Shown: one piece after another, positions 18,227-27,711 of the stretch | Layout of the letters: each line of letters begins with the position of its first letter | How positions within the stretch are numbered: the first letter of the stretch is position 1 | NCBI RefSeq assembly: GCF_040566695.1 | Contig: NZ_JBEXAE010000003.1 | Coordinates: forward strand, 434,001-498,000 | DNA from: Sediminicola arcticus | GTDB taxonomy: Bacteria; Bacteroidota; Bacteroidia; Flavobacteriales; Flavobacteriaceae | Direction: 5' to 3' | Length of the DNA: 64,000 nt | Notes under the pieces: model-generated | Seen by the model: only the letters and a program-made list of their open reading frames with translations | The model's database searches: none | Told to the model about the DNA's origin: nothing | Translations under genes and position numbers: made by a program

Positions 18227-19816
18227 CTAAAGGATATAATCTGTACTTATAAAATTGGAAAGCTTAGAATCTAGTAACTTTTCAAGAATCTCATTGTTCA
18301 ATGCATTGTCTTTACTGGCAACAAAAGTTCGTATAGAAAAGGAACGTAAAGCATCATGTACACTCAACGTTGATTGGGCAGAATCCTTTCGTCCTGTAAA
18401 GGGGTAGACATCTGGTCCACGCTGACATGAACTGTTTAAATTAACCCTACATACCAAATTTACCAAGGTGTCTATCAATGGAGCCAAAGCATAAACATCT
18501 TTTCCAAACAAACTTACCTGCTGTCCATAATTAGAGGCAGCCATATCATCTAAAGGTTCTTCGATGTCTTTAAAGGAAAGTATAGGAATAACTGGTCCAA
18601 ACTGTTCTTCTTGATAAACCCTCATGTCCTTGGTTACCGGATACAACACGGCTGGCCAAATAAAATTATCGGAATGCTGACCTCCTTTTTTATTCAATAT
18701 TTTTGCGCCTTTAGAAAGCGCATCATCTATCAACTCTTGTATATAGGCGGGTTTTTCAGACTCTGGTAATGGTGTGAGTTTAACTCCTTTTTCCCAAGGA
18801 TTTCCAAATTTTAATTCATCTACCTTTTCGGCAAAACGTTTGTTGAATTCTTCTCTTATATCCTCATGAACATATACCACTTTTAACGCTGTACAACGCT
18901 GTCCATTGAACGATAGTGTCCCAGCGATACATTCATCTAGGGTAAGGTCCATATCGGCATCAGGAAGTATTATAGCTGGGTTTTTTGCTTCAAGTCCCAA
19001 TACCAATCTCAATCTGTTACTTTTTGGATGTTGTTCTTGGAGCGCATTAGCAGATTTACTATTCCCAATCAAGGCAAGCACATCTACTTTTCCTGTTTTC
19101 ATAATGGGACTTGCTACCGTTCTTCCTCGCCCAAAAATAATATTAACCACTCCCTTAGGAAAACTGGATCTAAAGGCCTCCAATAAAGGTGTGATGAGCA
19201 ATACGCCATGTTTAGCTGGTTTAAAAATTGTAGTGTTGCCCATGATAATGGCGGGGATCAACAAAGCGAAGGTCTCATTTAGTGGATAATTGTAAGGCCC
19301 TAAACAAAGAACTACGCCCAATGGTCCCCTTCTGATATGGGCATATACACCATCCTGTTTTTTAAATTTTGCAGCATCCCTATCTAATTGCTTGTAATCC
19401 TCAATAGTATCATAAATATAATCCACGGTACGATCAAATTCCTTTTCTGAATCTGGAAGCGATTTTCCAATTTCCCACATCAACAATTTCACAACCTCAT
19501 TTCTTTTGGCCTCCATTTTTTTGACGAATTTTTCCATGCATTCAATTCGTTCGCCGATTCTCATGGTTGGCCAAGCCCCTCGTCCTTGATCATATGCTTT
19601 TAAAGCACCTCCTAATGCATTAAGGGCAGCCTCTTCATCCATATCGGGTATACTTCCCAATAAAGTTGGTTTATAGATTTCAGTGGATGATATCGTGGAA
19701 AAAACTTCAGTAGAATTTCCTTCCCATTTCCTTAGTTCCCCATCTATCAAATAGGTATTGTGATGTAGTACATTTGTAATTTCAAATTCTGCAGGTATAC
19801 TGGACTTTTTACTCAT
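18227..19816 (-). CDS. gapN: NADP-dependent non-phosphorylating glyceraldehyde-3-phosphate dehydrogenase (GapN-like ALDH)
   Basis: Aldehyde dehydrogenase superfamily, 529 residues. Catalytic Cys308 is in FNGQRC and general-base Glu276 in GLEAKNP; the cofactor segment reads GPYNYPLNE and FKPAKHG. The late segment SSCQRGPDVYPFTGRKDS is characteristic of the GapN/ALDH11 group, which oxidises glyceraldehyde-3-phosphate straight to 3-phosphoglycerate and yields NADPH. It is about 50 residues longer than streptococcal GapN, mostly at the two ends. Single gene with its own terminator. Other ALDH substrates are possible. Confidence 0.8.
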   Translation of the reverse strand: MSKKSSIPAEFEITNVLHHNTYLIDGELRKWEGNSTEVFSTISSTEIYKPTLLGSIPDMDEEAALNALGGALKAYDQGRGAWPTMRIGERIECMEKFVKKMEAKRNEVVKLLMWEIGKSLPDSEKEFDRTVDYIYDTIEDYKQLDRDAAKFKKQDGVYAHIRRGPLGVVLCLGPYNYPLNETFALLIPAIIMGNTTIFKPAKHGVLLITPLLEAFRSSFPKGVVNIIFGRGRTVASPIMKTGKVDVLALIGNSKSANALQEQHPKSNRLRLVLGLEAKNPAIILPDADMDLTLDECIAGTLSFNGQRCTALKVVYVHEDIREEFNKRFAEKVDELKFGNPWEKGVKLTPLPESEKPAYIQELIDDALSKGAKILNKKGGQHSDNFIWPAVLYPVTKDMRVYQEEQFGPVIPILSFKDIEEPLDDMAASNYGQQVSLFGKDVYALAPLIDTLVNLVCRVNLNSSCQRGPDVYPFTGRKDSAQSTLSVHDALRSFSIRTFVASKDNALNNEILEKLLDSKLSNFISTDYIL

Positions 19817-19981
19817 AATTGTTAAATTTTTAAGGAAATCTAGATTGAAAGTGGATATTTCAGGCTAACGAAGTTAATAAAATACATCTTTAAATTTTAG
19901 AATACAATCCAATACTTTTCCCTAAACTACTACGAAATCGATTGAAGTTATCTCATTTGATTATATATATTTATTCAGTGT

Positions 19982-20200
19982 CTATATTAGGTATTGAAAT
20001 AGATCTGATTTGTCATTGAGATACTCCCCAAAAAAGTTTTTTCCCTTTATTCTTGAAATAAGTGGTTCCAAGTCTTTAGGACTTTTCAATTGAATCCCCA
20101 CGATAGCGGTAGTATTCTCTTTGCTCGATTTTTCAGAGTATTCAAAATGGGTCATGTCGTAAACCTGTCCTAATATTTCAGCCACAAATTGCTTTAATGT
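19982..20200 (-). pseudogene. ilvA: Relic of ilvA (threonine deaminase), C-terminal ACT-like end only
   Basis: About 70 codons ending in a stop read as the end of threonine deaminase: LKQFVAEILG, then MTHFEYSEK, AIVGIQLKSP, and the closing FFGEYLNDKSDLFQYL. These match the regulatory C-terminus of flavobacterial IlvA. Upstream in the same frame the similarity fades (KILDIKKTSKT) and a TAA follows about 20 codons earlier. The catalytic PLP domain of some 350 residues is absent. Position directly behind ilvC on the same strand is where ilvA normally sits in flavobacterial ilvDBNCA operons. The only start available is a GTG, and a 67-residue product would have no catalytic role. Confidence 0.82.
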
Positions 20201-20300
20201 TTTGGAAGTCTTTTTTATATCTAAAATTTTGAGAAAATATAGGAAACGGGTTTACTATATTTTTAAGTTTGCCATAGCCTAGGGATATGGTTTAAATGAA

Positions 20301-20346
20301 TCGCAGTCGGGCTTTCTTAATACATGTATTAAGTGCACCACTGCGA
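20301..20346. other. Nested inverted repeat at the ilvC 3' end
   Basis: A perfect 18-bp palindrome CTTAATACATGTATTAAG (20316-20333) is enclosed by perfect 7-base arms TCGCAGT/ACTGCGA (20301-20307 with 20340-20346). It lies 29 bases beyond the ilvC stop and before the ilvA relic. It could be the ilvC terminator, a protein-binding site, or a scar of the ilvA deletion. There is no T-run. Confidence 0.6.
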
Positions 20347-20374
20347 AACGGCGTATAAACTAATTCAACTCAAC

Positions 20375-21850
20375 CTATACAATTCGTTTCATCGCCGTCA
20401 TAGAAGCACGCAAGTGATTTCCTATTACTTCAACAGGGTGGTTTCTTAAAGTCTTGTTCACTACAATCAATTTTGCATTGTCCACTCCATTACCCTTACC
20501 TTCGCCATAATTTTTACCTATAACATCAGTATCTACTTTTTTCATAAAGTCTTTCAACAAAGGCTTACAGGCATGATCGAACAGATAGCAACCGTACTCT
20601 GCAGTATCTGAAATTACTCTGTTCATTTCAAACAACTTCTTTCTAGCAATGGTATTGGCAATTAAAGGAGTCTCATGTAAGGATTCATAATAAGCAGATT
20701 CTGCAATGATTCCGGAAGCTGTCATTGACTCAAATGCTAATTCAACCCCAGCCCTTACCATAGCTATCATTAATACACCGTGGTCATAAAAATCCTGTTC
20801 AGAAATTTTATCAGATCCAGCCGGGGTCTTTTCAAATGCCGTTTCTCCTGTGGCAGCCCTCCAAGCGTGTAAATTTTTATCATCATTAGCCCAATCCTCC
20901 ATCATGGTTTTGGAAAAATGTCCGCTCATAATATCATCCATGTGCTTGTTGAACAAGGGACGCATAATATCTTTTAACTCCTCTGAAAGTTCAAAGGCTT
21001 TTATTTTTGCAGGGTTAGACAAACGGTCCATCATATTGGTGATTCCCCCGTATTTTAAACCCTCAGTTACTGTTTCCCAACCGTATTGAATCAATTTAGA
21101 TGCATAGCCCTTATCTATCCCTTTCTCTACCATTTTGTCAAAGCAAAGAATAGATCCAGTTTGCAACAACCCACATAAAATGGTTTGTTCCCCCATTAAG
21201 TCGGATTTTACCTCAGCAACAAATGAAGACTCTAAAACTCCTGCCTTATGTCCACCAGTTGATACTGCATATGCCTTGGCTTGAACCAATCCTTTTCCTT
21301 CTGGATCATTGTTAGGGTGCACGGCAATAAGGGTTGGCACCCCAAAACCTCTTTTGTATTCTTCACGAACTTCAGATCCTGGGCACTTAGGTGCTACCAT
21401 GATAACGGTGAGATCCTCACGAATCTGCATCCCTTCCTCTACAATATTAAAACCATGGGAATAAGATAAGGTAGCCCCCTTTTTCATTAAGGGCATTATT
21501 GAAGATACCACACTGGTATGTTGTTTATCTGGAGTAAGGTTTACCACAACATCGGCAGTAGGAACCAATTCTTCATAGGTCCCAACATTAAATCCATTTT
21601 CTTTCGCATTTTTATAGGATTGGCGTTGTTCTTTAATAGCTGCAGCCCTTAGCGTGTAGGAAATAGCCAAACCAGAGTCCCTCATGTTCAAACCTTGGTT
21701 AAGCCCTTGGGCCCCACAACCTACAATTACAATCTTCTTACCCTTTAATGCGGATACACCTTCAGAGAATTCTGCAGATTGCATGAACCTACATTTACCC
21801 AATTGAGTCAGTTGATCTCTTAAAGAAAGTGTATTAAAATAATTTGCCAT
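20375..21850 (-). CDS. ilvC: Ketol-acid reductoisomerase, long (class II) form
   Basis: NADPH-dependent isomeroreductase acting on acetolactate and acetohydroxybutyrate. 491 residues, the long form with a duplicated C-terminal helical domain, as in E. coli. The nucleotide-binding motif GCGAQG is at 44-49, followed by RQSYKNA with basic residues for the NADPH phosphate. Metal-site residues lie in the helical domains (SDLMGEQTILCG). Last intact gene of ilvD-ilvB-ilvN-ilvC; ilvN is 51 bases upstream. Confidence 0.97.
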   Translation of the reverse strand: MANYFNTLSLRDQLTQLGKCRFMQSAEFSEGVSALKGKKIVIVGCGAQGLNQGLNMRDSGLAISYTLRAAAIKEQRQSYKNAKENGFNVGTYEELVPTADVVVNLTPDKQHTSVVSSIMPLMKKGATLSYSHGFNIVEEGMQIREDLTVIMVAPKCPGSEVREEYKRGFGVPTLIAVHPNNDPEGKGLVQAKAYAVSTGGHKAGVLESSFVAEVKSDLMGEQTILCGLLQTGSILCFDKMVEKGIDKGYASKLIQYGWETVTEGLKYGGITNMMDRLSNPAKIKAFELSEELKDIMRPLFNKHMDDIMSGHFSKTMMEDWANDDKNLHAWRAATGETAFEKTPAGSDKISEQDFYDHGVLMIAMVRAGVELAFESMTASGIIAESAYYESLHETPLIANTIARKKLFEMNRVISDTAEYGCYLFDHACKPLLKDFMKKVDTDVIGKNYGEGKGNGVDNAKLIVVNKTLRNHPVEVIGNHLRASMTAMKRIV

Positions 21851-21901
21851 TTTCTAAATTCGTTTTAATCCCTTTGTAAATAGGGGATATATATTTATTG
21901 A

Positions 21902-22435
21902 TTATTTATTTATTGTTTGAAATTCCTCCAACAGGGCAGAGATTTGCATTTCTGCTTTGGACACCGCAATTCTTCCAGAGCGCACGAACTGCATAATACC
22001 ATGAGGCTTTAACTGACTGTACATTTCGTCTACCTCTGCTCGTCTGCCAGATTTTGCCAAGACAAAAAAGTCCCTAGAAACGGTTACAATCTGAGCATTA
22101 TTGTCTTTAATGATATTTTGTATATGTCGTTCATCGAACAATAACCGTGAGGCAATTTTGAATAGGGCGGATTCTTGATATATGGTTTCCTCATCGGTGT
22201 GATAAAAGGCCTTAATTACTTCGATCTGCTTTTCAATCTGCCCTACAATTTTACGAACCCACTCCTGAGTTGTATAAACCACAATTGTAAATTTTGAAAT
22301 ACCTTCAATTTCTGATTTTGAAACGTTTAAACTTTCTATATTAATATGTCTCTTCAAAAATATTCCAGATATTCTATTCAATAAACCAACATTGTTTTCT
22401 GAATATACTGATATGGTGAACCATTCTTTTTCCAT
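21902..22435 (-). CDS. ilvN: Acetolactate synthase small (regulatory) subunit
   Basis: 177 residues. An N-terminal ACT domain (about 1-80) contains the typical SVYSENNVGLLNRISGIF and RHINIESLNV; the C-terminal half is the ALS_ss domain. It binds valine to inhibit IlvB. It sits 58 bases after ilvB and 51 before ilvC. Confidence 0.95.
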   Translation of the reverse strand: MEKEWFTISVYSENNVGLLNRISGIFLKRHINIESLNVSKSEIEGISKFTIVVYTTQEWVRKIVGQIEKQIEVIKAFYHTDEETIYQESALFKIASRLLFDERHIQNIIKDNNAQIVTVSRDFFVLAKSGRRAEVDEMYSQLKPHGIMQFVRSGRIAVSKAEMQISALLEEFQTINK

Positions 22436-22493
22436 ATGCTATTTCTTAATCCTTCAAATAAACTACCTACTTTAATTTAATTGATCCCCTGCT

Positions 22494-24227
22494 CTATTTC
22501 AGTCTGATATCTGAAACCGAGGCTCCTGTTGGAATCATAGGAAATACATTATCCTCCTGTTCCACTTTTACCTCTAAAAAAAAGGCGTCTTTTGATGCTA
22601 TCATTTCTGCAACAACAGCGGCAAGATCTTTGCGTTCTGTTACTCTTTTTGCCTTGATATCGTATCCCTCTGCAATCTTTACAAAATCTGGGTTGGTCAT
22701 TACGGTAGATGCATATCTCTTTTCAAAAAACAACTCCTGCCATTGGCGTACCATACCCAAATGTTCATTGTTCAAAACCACTATTTTAACAGGGGTCTTG
22801 TTCTGAAATATGGTACCCAATTCCTGAATTGTCATTTGATATCCTCCATCCCCGATTATTGCAACCACTTCTCTATCCATAGCGCCCATTTTGGCACCTA
22901 TTGCAGCTGGTAATGCAAATCCCATTGTACCAAGTCCTCCGGAAGTAATATTACTCTTTGATTGATTGAATTTTGCGTATCTACACGCAATCATTTGGTG
23001 CTGTCCCACATCAGATACAATAACCGCCTTATGTTTAGAAGCAATATTGATCTGTTCAATAACTTCACCCATGGTTAACCCAGTCTTTGTGGGATGGATA
23101 TCTTTATTGATAACTGTATCAAATTCTATTTGATACAGTTTCTTGAATTCCTGATGCCAAGATTCATGTGTGTTTTTCTTGATCAAGGGCAGTAAAAGCA
23201 CTAGACTATCTCTTGCATTGCCCAATACCCCTACATCTGCCTTTACATTCTTATTTATTTCCGATGGATCAATCTCAAAGTGAATAACTTTGGCCTGTTT
23301 TGCATAGGTCTCTAAATTTCCCGTGACCCTATCATCAAAACGCATTCCAATGGCTATTAGCAAATCACATTCATTTGTCAACACATTGGGGCCATAATTA
23401 CCATGCATTCCTACCATTCCCACGTTTAGTGGATGGTCTGTATCCATTGCAGAAAGTCCTAAAATGGTCCATGCTGCAGGAATACCTGATTTTTCAACCA
23501 ATGCCTTTAATTGCTCCTCCGCTTCGCCTAAAATGACGCCTTGGCCAAATATGATATAAGGCTTTTTAGCTTCATTGATCAATTTAGAGGCAGCTTCTAT
23601 AGCCTTCATATCTGGTTTTGGAAAAGGATTGTAGCTCCTTACTGCTTTACAAGGTTCATAACTGAAATCAAATTCCTCGAACTGGGCATTTTTTGTAATA
23701 TCTATGAGCACTGGCCCTGGACGCCCCGATTTTGCGATATAAAAAGCTTTTGCTAATATTTCTGGGATTTCAGAAGCCTCGGTCACTTGATAATTCCATT
23801 TGGTCACTGGGGTAGAAATCCCAATTATGTCGGTTTCCTGAAAAGCATCGGATCCCAATAAATGTCGGGCTACCTGACCTGTAATACAAACCATGGGAGT
23901 AGAATCTATCTGTGCATCTGCCAAACCAGTCACTAAATTTGTGGCTCCAGGACCTGATGTTGCTATAGCCACCCCAACTTTTCCAGATACTCTTGCATAT
24001 CCTTGTGCGGCATGGGTTGCCCCCTGCTCGTGGCGTGTAAGTATATGAGTCAATTTATCTTGAAACTTATATAATTCATCGTACACGGGCATTATGGCCC
24101 CACCTGGATAACCATAAATCAAATCCACACCTTCCGCCAGCAAACAATGAATTATGGCCTCAGCTCCGCTTATCTTAATGGTAGCCTTCTTCTGTGCCGG
24201 CATCTTTTTCTCTTTTACTGTTTCCAT
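22494..24227 (-). CDS. ilvB: Acetolactate synthase large (catalytic) subunit
   Basis: Thiamine-diphosphate enzyme condensing pyruvate with pyruvate or 2-oxobutyrate. 577 residues. Active-site Glu67 is in RHEQGATHAA; the central FAD-binding domain and the C-terminal ThDP motif GDGGYQ...NN are in order. The N-terminal 18 residues (METVKEKKMPAQKK) are a charged extension; an internal ATG nine codons in is an alternative start. Second gene of the ilv operon, 62 bases after ilvD. Confidence 0.96.
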   Translation of the reverse strand: METVKEKKMPAQKKATIKISGAEAIIHCLLAEGVDLIYGYPGGAIMPVYDELYKFQDKLTHILTRHEQGATHAAQGYARVSGKVGVAIATSGPGATNLVTGLADAQIDSTPMVCITGQVARHLLGSDAFQETDIIGISTPVTKWNYQVTEASEIPEILAKAFYIAKSGRPGPVLIDITKNAQFEEFDFSYEPCKAVRSYNPFPKPDMKAIEAASKLINEAKKPYIIFGQGVILGEAEEQLKALVEKSGIPAAWTILGLSAMDTDHPLNVGMVGMHGNYGPNVLTNECDLLIAIGMRFDDRVTGNLETYAKQAKVIHFEIDPSEINKNVKADVGVLGNARDSLVLLLPLIKKNTHESWHQEFKKLYQIEFDTVINKDIHPTKTGLTMGEVIEQINIASKHKAVIVSDVGQHQMIACRYAKFNQSKSNITSGGLGTMGFALPAAIGAKMGAMDREVVAIIGDGGYQMTIQELGTIFQNKTPVKIVVLNNEHLGMVRQWQELFFEKRYASTVMTNPDFVKIAEGYDIKAKRVTERKDLAAVVAEMIASKDAFFLEVKVEQEDNVFPMIPTGASVSDIRLK

Positions 24228-24289
24228 AGGCTTATACCCATCCCTCTTTTCTACTGAAGTGTTAAGGGAAATTTTAATTAAACACTAGT

Positions 24290-25966
24290 TTAAAATTCAT
24301 CGGTAACACAACCTTGGGAGGCAGAAGAAACCGTTTTTGCGTATTTATACAAACTACCTTTACTTACTTTTAAGGATGGTTGTTTCCATTTTGCCTTTCT
24401 AGCTTTAATTTCATCATCCGATAGATCTACGCTAATACTGTTCTTTTCTGCATCAATGGTAATGATATCACCATCTTTTAAAAGTCCTATTGTTCCTCCG
24501 TCTTGAGCTTCCGGTGAAACGTGCCCCACAACAAATCCATGGGTCCCTCCAGAAAATCTTCCATCTGTGATCAATGCCACATCCTTTCCAAGACCAACTC
24601 CCATAATCGCTGCTGTTGGTTTTAACATCTCTGGCATACCAGGTCCACCTTTTGGGCCTTCGTAACGTATTACTACCACTTCACCTTTACTTACCTCACC
24701 GTTCCTAATTCCATCATTGGCCAAAAATTCACCATCGTATACCTTAGCAGGTCCGGAAAAATACAACCCTTCCTTTCCTGTTATTTTGGCAACGGACCCC
24801 TCTTCCGCAAGGTTACCGTATAATATCCTAATATGTCCAGTTGGTTTTATGGGATTATCCAATGGTCTTATAACGTCTTGTCCTTCAGATAAGCTTGGTA
24901 CTTCGGCTAGATTTTCTGCTATAGTTTTTCCAGTAACCGTTAAGCAATCGCCATGAAGCATTCCGTTTTCTAGCATAAATTTCATTACCGCAGGAATTCC
25001 ACCTACGCGGTGAACATCTTCCATCAAATACTTGCCACTTGGCTTCAAATCAGCCAAAAATGGGGTAGTATCACTAATTTTTTGAAAATCATCCAACATA
25101 AAAACGATATCTGCAGCCTTGGCGATAGCTAAAAAGTGTAGTACAGCATTAGTTGATCCACCTAGTACGGTTACCAAACGAATGGCATTTTCAAAAGATT
25201 TTCTGGTTATAATATCACTAGGCTTGATGTCCTTTTCCAATAAATTCTGTAACGCCTTCCCTGAATTGATACAATCATCTTTCTTTTCAGTTCCTGTAGC
25301 TGGATTGGATGAGTTGTAGGGCATGGCCATGCCCAAAGCTTCAATGGCCGAGGCCATGGTATTTGCAGTATACATACCCCCACAAGCTCCTGCTCCAGGG
25401 CAGGCATTATGGATAACGCTTTTATAATCTTCTTCATTCATGGTTCCTGCCACCTTCTCCCCCCATGCTTCAAATGCAGAAACCACGTCTAACTTCTTGC
25501 CATTAAGACAGCCTGAAGCTATGGTGCCCCCATAGACTAATATAGATGGTCTATCTAGCCTTATCATGGCCATTAAGGCTCCAGGCATATTTTTATCACA
25601 ACCCACAACAGTTACCAAACCATCATAATTCATGGCCTGAACTACTGTTTCCATAGAATCTGCAATAATATCCCTTGAAGGCAATGAATAACGCATACCA
25701 TAGGTTCCCATGGAAATACCATCACTTACTCCAATAGTGTTGAATATTAAACCAACAGCACCTCCAGCATTTACACCCTCTTTAACATGTTTGGATAAAT
25801 CATTTAAATGCATGTTACAAGGATTGCCTTCATAGCCGGTGCTTCCAATTCCTATAAGTGGTTTTTTTAGGTCATCATCGGTAAGACCAATAGCGTGTAG
25901 CATGGCCTGGGCAGCTGGTTGGGTAGGATCTTGAGTTACGTTCTTACTGTATTTGTTGAGCTCCAT
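24290..25966 (-). CDS. ilvD: Dihydroxy-acid dehydratase
   Basis: Iron-sulfur dehydratase making the 2-oxo acids of valine and isoleucine. 558 residues. The three cluster cysteines are Cys50, Cys123 (CDKNMPG) and Cys195 (CPGAGACGG), the [2Fe-2S] pattern. The C-terminal GRFSGGTHGFVVGH motif is present. First gene of the ilv operon; a Bacteroidota-type promoter lies about 50 bases upstream. Confidence 0.97.
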   Translation of the reverse strand: MELNKYSKNVTQDPTQPAAQAMLHAIGLTDDDLKKPLIGIGSTGYEGNPCNMHLNDLSKHVKEGVNAGGAVGLIFNTIGVSDGISMGTYGMRYSLPSRDIIADSMETVVQAMNYDGLVTVVGCDKNMPGALMAMIRLDRPSILVYGGTIASGCLNGKKLDVVSAFEAWGEKVAGTMNEEDYKSVIHNACPGAGACGGMYTANTMASAIEALGMAMPYNSSNPATGTEKKDDCINSGKALQNLLEKDIKPSDIITRKSFENAIRLVTVLGGSTNAVLHFLAIAKAADIVFMLDDFQKISDTTPFLADLKPSGKYLMEDVHRVGGIPAVMKFMLENGMLHGDCLTVTGKTIAENLAEVPSLSEGQDVIRPLDNPIKPTGHIRILYGNLAEEGSVAKITGKEGLYFSGPAKVYDGEFLANDGIRNGEVSKGEVVVIRYEGPKGGPGMPEMLKPTAAIMGVGLGKDVALITDGRFSGGTHGFVVGHVSPEAQDGGTIGLLKDGDIITIDAEKNSISVDLSDDEIKARKAKWKQPSLKVSKGSLYKYAKTVSSASQGCVTDEF

Positions 25967-26015
25967 TAAATTTTTTATTGCTATTCTTAATTTTTCAGAT
26001 AAATCTTCTACTATT

Positions 26016-26044
26016 CAAAGATAAATGTTTCATATACCACCAAA
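26016..26044 (-). promoter_or_regulatory. Bacteroidota-type promoter of the ilv operon
   Basis: On the minus strand TTTG (26041-26044) and TATCTTTG (26016-26023) are separated by exactly 17 bases, matching the -33/-7 consensus TTTG-N17-19-TAnnTTTG of Bacteroidota sigma factors. The predicted transcript start would give a leader of about 40-45 bases before the ilvD ATG at 25966. Confidence 0.65.
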
Positions 26045-26322
26045 TTTTTACAAAGCTCCACGGTTCAAATTCAATAACGGTATAAAGCATCTATACTATT
26101 GATAGCCAGTATTTTGAACACCCAACTTGTATCATATCCAACAATTATATTAATACGCAAACATCTCTTAATGTATTCAATTAAGGCTCAATAATAGGGT
26201 AGAAAGCATAAAAACTTGTAAAAGGTAATTTCTGAATTCCTTCAAATTGAATTTTTTGATTAGCTTGTACTGCTATTTCCTTCTACTCGAAATAAAGCCC
26301 TATATTTTTATTACTTTTTGAT
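26045..26322. other. Gap between the ilv promoter and the ALDH3 gene
   Basis: AT-rich divergent intergenic DNA. No gene and no clear promoter for the + strand ALDH gene were found. No attenuator-like hairpin plus T-run was seen. Confidence 0.4.
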
Positions 26323-27702
26323 ATGAACACGACCATTTCTGAAACCATCCAAGGACAGCGCAATTTTTTTTTGACACAAGAAACCAAAGACCTAGCGTTT
26401 AGAAAAAAGGCATTAGAAAAGCTCCGAAAGGAAATCATTGCTCGTGAGGATGCCATTTGCGATGCTATTTATGCCGATTTTAAGAAACCTCATTTTGAGA
26501 CTTTGGCTACCGAAACACAGTTTGTGTTAGCGGAATTAAATTTGGTATTAAAAAAACTATCTTCCTGGGCACGACCGAAAAGTGTCTCCTCTTCATGGCT
26601 GAATTTCCCTTCTACTGACAAAATATATAAAGAGCCTTTCGGCACCATCCTGATCATTGCACCTTGGAATTATCCATTCCAACTGGCCCTTTTACCTCTG
26701 GTAGCAGCGGTTGCTGCAGGAAATACCGTGGTGGTTAAGCCTTCTGAAGCAACTCCGAACACCTCGAAAATAATTAAGAGTATCCTAGACGCTGTATTCC
26801 CCATAGAACATGTGGCGGTAATTGAAGGGGGCGTTAAGGAATCACAAGAACTCTTGAAAGAGAGATGGGATTATATATTTTTTACGGGAAGCACAAGGGT
26901 AGGACAAATTGTTTATGAAAGCGCAGCCAAACATCTGACTCCGGTCACATTAGAACTAGGAGGAAAAAATCCTTGCATTGTAGATGAGAGCAGTTCATTA
27001 GACCTTGCAGCAAAAAGAATATGTTGGGGCAAATTTTTAAACGCTGGACAAACGTGTATTGCTCCTGATTATATTTTAGTCCATAAATCAAAAAAAGAAG
27101 ATTTTACAGCCACTTTAATTAAAATGATCAAAGTATCGTACGGAGAAGATATAAAAAAGTCAACAGATTATGCGCGAACAGTGAGTAATAGCCATTTCAA
27201 TAATTTGAAGGATATGCTTATAGGAGAGGACATCCTCTTTGGGGGCGAAACCGATCCGGAAGATAATTATATATCGCCCACCTTAGTGAATGATCCCCAA
27301 TTAGATAGTAAATTAATGCAAGGTGAAATCTTTGGGCCTATACTGCCCATTCTTTCCTATGAAAGTGAAGATGATATCCATAAGGTTGTTCAAAGATACG
27401 GTAAACCCTTAGCTACCTATGTTTTTTCGAACAACAAAGCCTTTCAAAATAGAATTATACAAAAATATAGTTTTGGTGGAGGTGCAATTAATGATACCGT
27501 TATACAAGTAGCTAATAAGAAATTGCCTTTTGGGGGTGTTGGAGCAAGTGGCATTGGTGCTTACCATGGAAAAATTAGCTTCGACCTTTTCTCTCACCAT
27601 AAACCTATTGTAAATAGGGCTACCTGGTTAGATGTCCCTTTTAGATATCCTCCCTACTCATTGCCTATCAAATTTGCAAAAAAGTTGAAAACTCTACTTT
27701 AA
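26323..27702 (+). CDS. ALDH3-type (fatty) aldehyde dehydrogenase
   Basis: 459 residues. Catalytic Cys245 is in NAGQTC and Glu211 in LELGGKNP; IAPWNYPFQ and VVKPSEATPN are the cofactor segments. The C-terminal GGGAINDTV and LPFGGVGASGIGAYHG blocks mark the ALDH3 family, which oxidises medium- and long-chain aldehydes. It ends with basic, hydrophobic residues (FAKKLKTLL) that may touch the membrane. Nine bases separate it from a nitroreductase gene, so both are probably one unit. Confidence 0.9.
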   Translation: MNTTISETIQGQRNFFLTQETKDLAFRKKALEKLRKEIIAREDAICDAIYADFKKPHFETLATETQFVLAELNLVLKKLSSWARPKSVSSSWLNFPSTDKIYKEPFGTILIIAPWNYPFQLALLPLVAAVAAGNTVVVKPSEATPNTSKIIKSILDAVFPIEHVAVIEGGVKESQELLKERWDYIFFTGSTRVGQIVYESAAKHLTPVTLELGGKNPCIVDESSSLDLAAKRICWGKFLNAGQTCIAPDYILVHKSKKEDFTATLIKMIKVSYGEDIKKSTDYARTVSNSHFNNLKDMLIGEDILFGGETDPEDNYISPTLVNDPQLDSKLMQGEIFGPILPILSYESEDDIHKVVQRYGKPLATYVFSNNKAFQNRIIQKYSFGGGAINDTVIQVANKKLPFGGVGASGIGAYHGKISFDLFSHHKPIVNRATWLDVPFRYPPYSLPIKFAKKLKTLL

Positions 27703-27711
27703 AACCAAACA

